This document shows positions 62,942-64,000 of a DNA stretch of 64,000 nucleotides, piece after piece (position 1 is the first letter of the stretch; each line of letters starts with the position of its first letter). The notes below the pieces were generated by a model that saw only the letters and a program-made list of their open reading frames with translations, searched no databases and was not told where the DNA came from. A program made the translations under genes and the position numbers. Source of the DNA: an uncultured Saprospiraceae bacterium (GTDB lineage Bacteria; Bacteroidota; Bacteroidia; Chitinophagales; Saprospiraceae); the NCBI GenBank assembly GCA_938015435.1, contig CALLPN010000002.1, forward strand, positions 124,001 through 188,000. The letters run 5' to 3'.

Positions 62942-64000
62942 CTATTGTTCGTTTAATGATTCGATTATTTTCTTGGCGACTATCCTAGCCGCTGATGGAT
63001 CTTGACCAGTTATGATGCGGCCATCTACCTCGTAATAACCATCCCACCCTTCTTTATAATATTTAAAAACACCTCCATTGAGTCTAGCTCTATCTTCGAT
63101 CGAAAAAGGAAATGTATTATAATACTCTGCATCTTTATTTTCAAAATGATCAGGAAATCCAGTTACATTTTTTCCAGTCAATAAATATTTACCCTCTGAA
63201 GTCTTGATATTGACTATGCCTGCAGTACCGTGACATATAGCCGAAACTATTCCTTGATTTTCCTCATATATACTCAATGCTATATTTTGTAATTCTACAT
63301 TGTCATCTATTCCGAACATAGCCGCTCCTCCACCACCATAAATGATCGCACTATATTCCTTTGGATCTATCTCCGATGGCTTCGCGGTATTTTTCAAAGC
63401 ATACATTAGGTCTAAGTCATAGATATATTTTTTGATTATTGGAGATCGTGTCTCGATATAACCTATCGGTACAGAGCCACCATTAGGACTTACAAAATCA
63501 ACTTTATATCCAGCACTAGTCAATTCATCATATGGCAAAGCAAGCTCAGCAAAATGATTAGACGTATTGATCTCAGTATCTCCATATGTAGATTGATTAG
63601 ATACAACAAACAGTATTTTCTTACCCATCTTGTTACTCTCGTGGCTAATAGCTGTTTTGCTCATTATATACCAAGTCTCATCCATTTTCTTGAGTAGTAG
63701 AAAATCGGTATACAGCCAATTTCGCTTGGGTACTATGATCTCTAACTTGACCATAGCAATATCTTGTAATTGATCTACAGTTAAAATTCTTCCTACACGT
63801 CCTGTGTATGTCCCTGGTTCTTCACTTTCAAAAAAACGAATATATTCTGCTCTAGTTGGAGACCAAGGTTGCCCTTGCTTAGTGAAATACATACTGATAT
63901 CTGGATGAAAGGCTTCCTCGATTTTATCTGGATAACTAAAAGACGTACCATCGATGTACAGTTGTGCTACTCGCTTTACAGCATCCACTTCTGATTGAGA
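62942..64000 (-). CDS. NTF2-like/DJ-1 (PfpI) fusion protein, 5' end beyond window
   Basis: The frame is open past position 64000; the GTG at 63988 is only the first possible start inside the window, so the N-terminus, probably with a signal peptide, is missing. Residues about 1-118 are a SnoaL/lumazine-binding NTF2-like domain (AQLYIDGTSFSYPDKIEEAF to WYIMSKTAI). Residues about 122-348 form a DJ-1/PfpI or Hsp31-like domain: FAELALPYDELTSAGYKVDF, GGGGAAMFG and the nucleophile elbow AICHGTAG (C252 counted from 63988). Glyoxalase-III or amidase-type chemistry is possible but unproved. It probably shares a transcript with the beta-lactamase-like gene 41 bp downstream. Confidence 0.82.
   Translation of the reverse strand, partial: SQSEVDAVKRVAQLYIDGTSFSYPDKIEEAFHPDISMYFTKQGQPWSPTRAEYIRFFESEEPGTYTGRVGRILTVDQLQDIAMVKLEIIVPKRNWLYTDFLLLKKMDETWYIMSKTAISHESNKMGKKILFVVSNQSTYGDTEINTSNHFAELALPYDELTSAGYKVDFVSPNGGSVPIGYIETRSPIIKKYIYDLDLMYALKNTAKPSEIDPKEYSAIIYGGGGAAMFGIDDNVELQNIALSIYEENQGIVSAICHGTAGIVNIKTSEGKYLLTGKNVTGFPDHFENKDAEYYNTFPFSIEDRARLNGGVFKYYKEGWDGYYEVDGRIITGQDPSAARIVAKKIIESLNEQ

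Overview
The window looks like a chromosome segment of a member of the Bacteroidota. Evidence: low G+C; type IX secretion (a PorV/PorQ-family protein, plus C-terminal sorting domains ending in short basic tails); ECF sigma factors next to single-span membrane partners; adaptor/FtsX/TolC export genes; almost no Shine-Dalgarno sequences but several matches to the Bacteroidota promoter form TTG-N19/20-TAnnTTTG. The class cannot be fixed from sequence alone. No rRNA, tRNA, CRISPR array or insertion sequence was seen.

Layout. 1-6.1 kb (minus): a tight group of a secreted PNGase F-like protein, an M16 peptidase and a GT39/ArnT-like membrane glycosyltransferase cut by the window edge. 6.2-9.3 kb: aat and clpS (both N-degron related), a peroxiredoxin and a saccharopine dehydrogenase-like protein. 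9.6-15.7 kb: PorV/PorQ-family protein, gamma-glutamyltransferase, a broken T9SS-secreted gene, a TPR protein and a zinc-ribbon protein. 15.7-18.8 kb: Nif3, RfaE2, a small membrane protein and an AGCS symporter. 19.2-24.2 kb: a dockerin-like T9SS protein and an operon of lipoprotein, ECF sigma factor and membrane/barrel partner. 24.4-31.3 kb: CDGSH protein, an efflux operon with no ATPase gene, and SppA. 31.9-35.4 kb: a stand-alone Pycsar-effector-like membrane protein, PepT, DoxX-like and DUF2237 proteins. 35.6-41.6 kb: a VWA protein, a second ECF sigma/membrane partner pair and an HtrA protease. 41.7-46.6 kb: dapA, a DUF6913-like protein, accA, MerC-like protein and a methyltransferase.

47.4-57.8 kb is the accessory region: a gene remnant, a 400-residue protein I do not recognise, and a complete type I restriction-modification locus (hsdM, hsdS, hsdR). 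Between hsdS and hsdR lie a frameshifted PD-(D/E)XK-type gene and a mobile mystery protein A/B pair (HTH regulator plus Fic protein). The pair has its own predicted promoter flanked by two near-identical palindromes. 57.9-64 kb (minus) holds a small secreted protein, a sulfatase-YHYH-MopE-beta-helix fusion, a serine-beta-lactamase-fold protein that has lost its catalytic Ser and Tyr, and an NTF2-like/DJ-1 fusion cut by the window end.

The most distinctive items are the RM island with its embedded Fic/HTH cassette, the orphan Pycsar-effector-like protein with an N-terminal coiled coil, the PNGase F-like enzyme split by a LamG domain, the inactive-looking beta-lactamase homologue, and intergenic repeat families (a 13-nt tandem array with twin TGC-loop hairpins at 24.7 kb, and GACTG-rich spacers at 29.4, 34.2, 44.4 and 45.0 kb).
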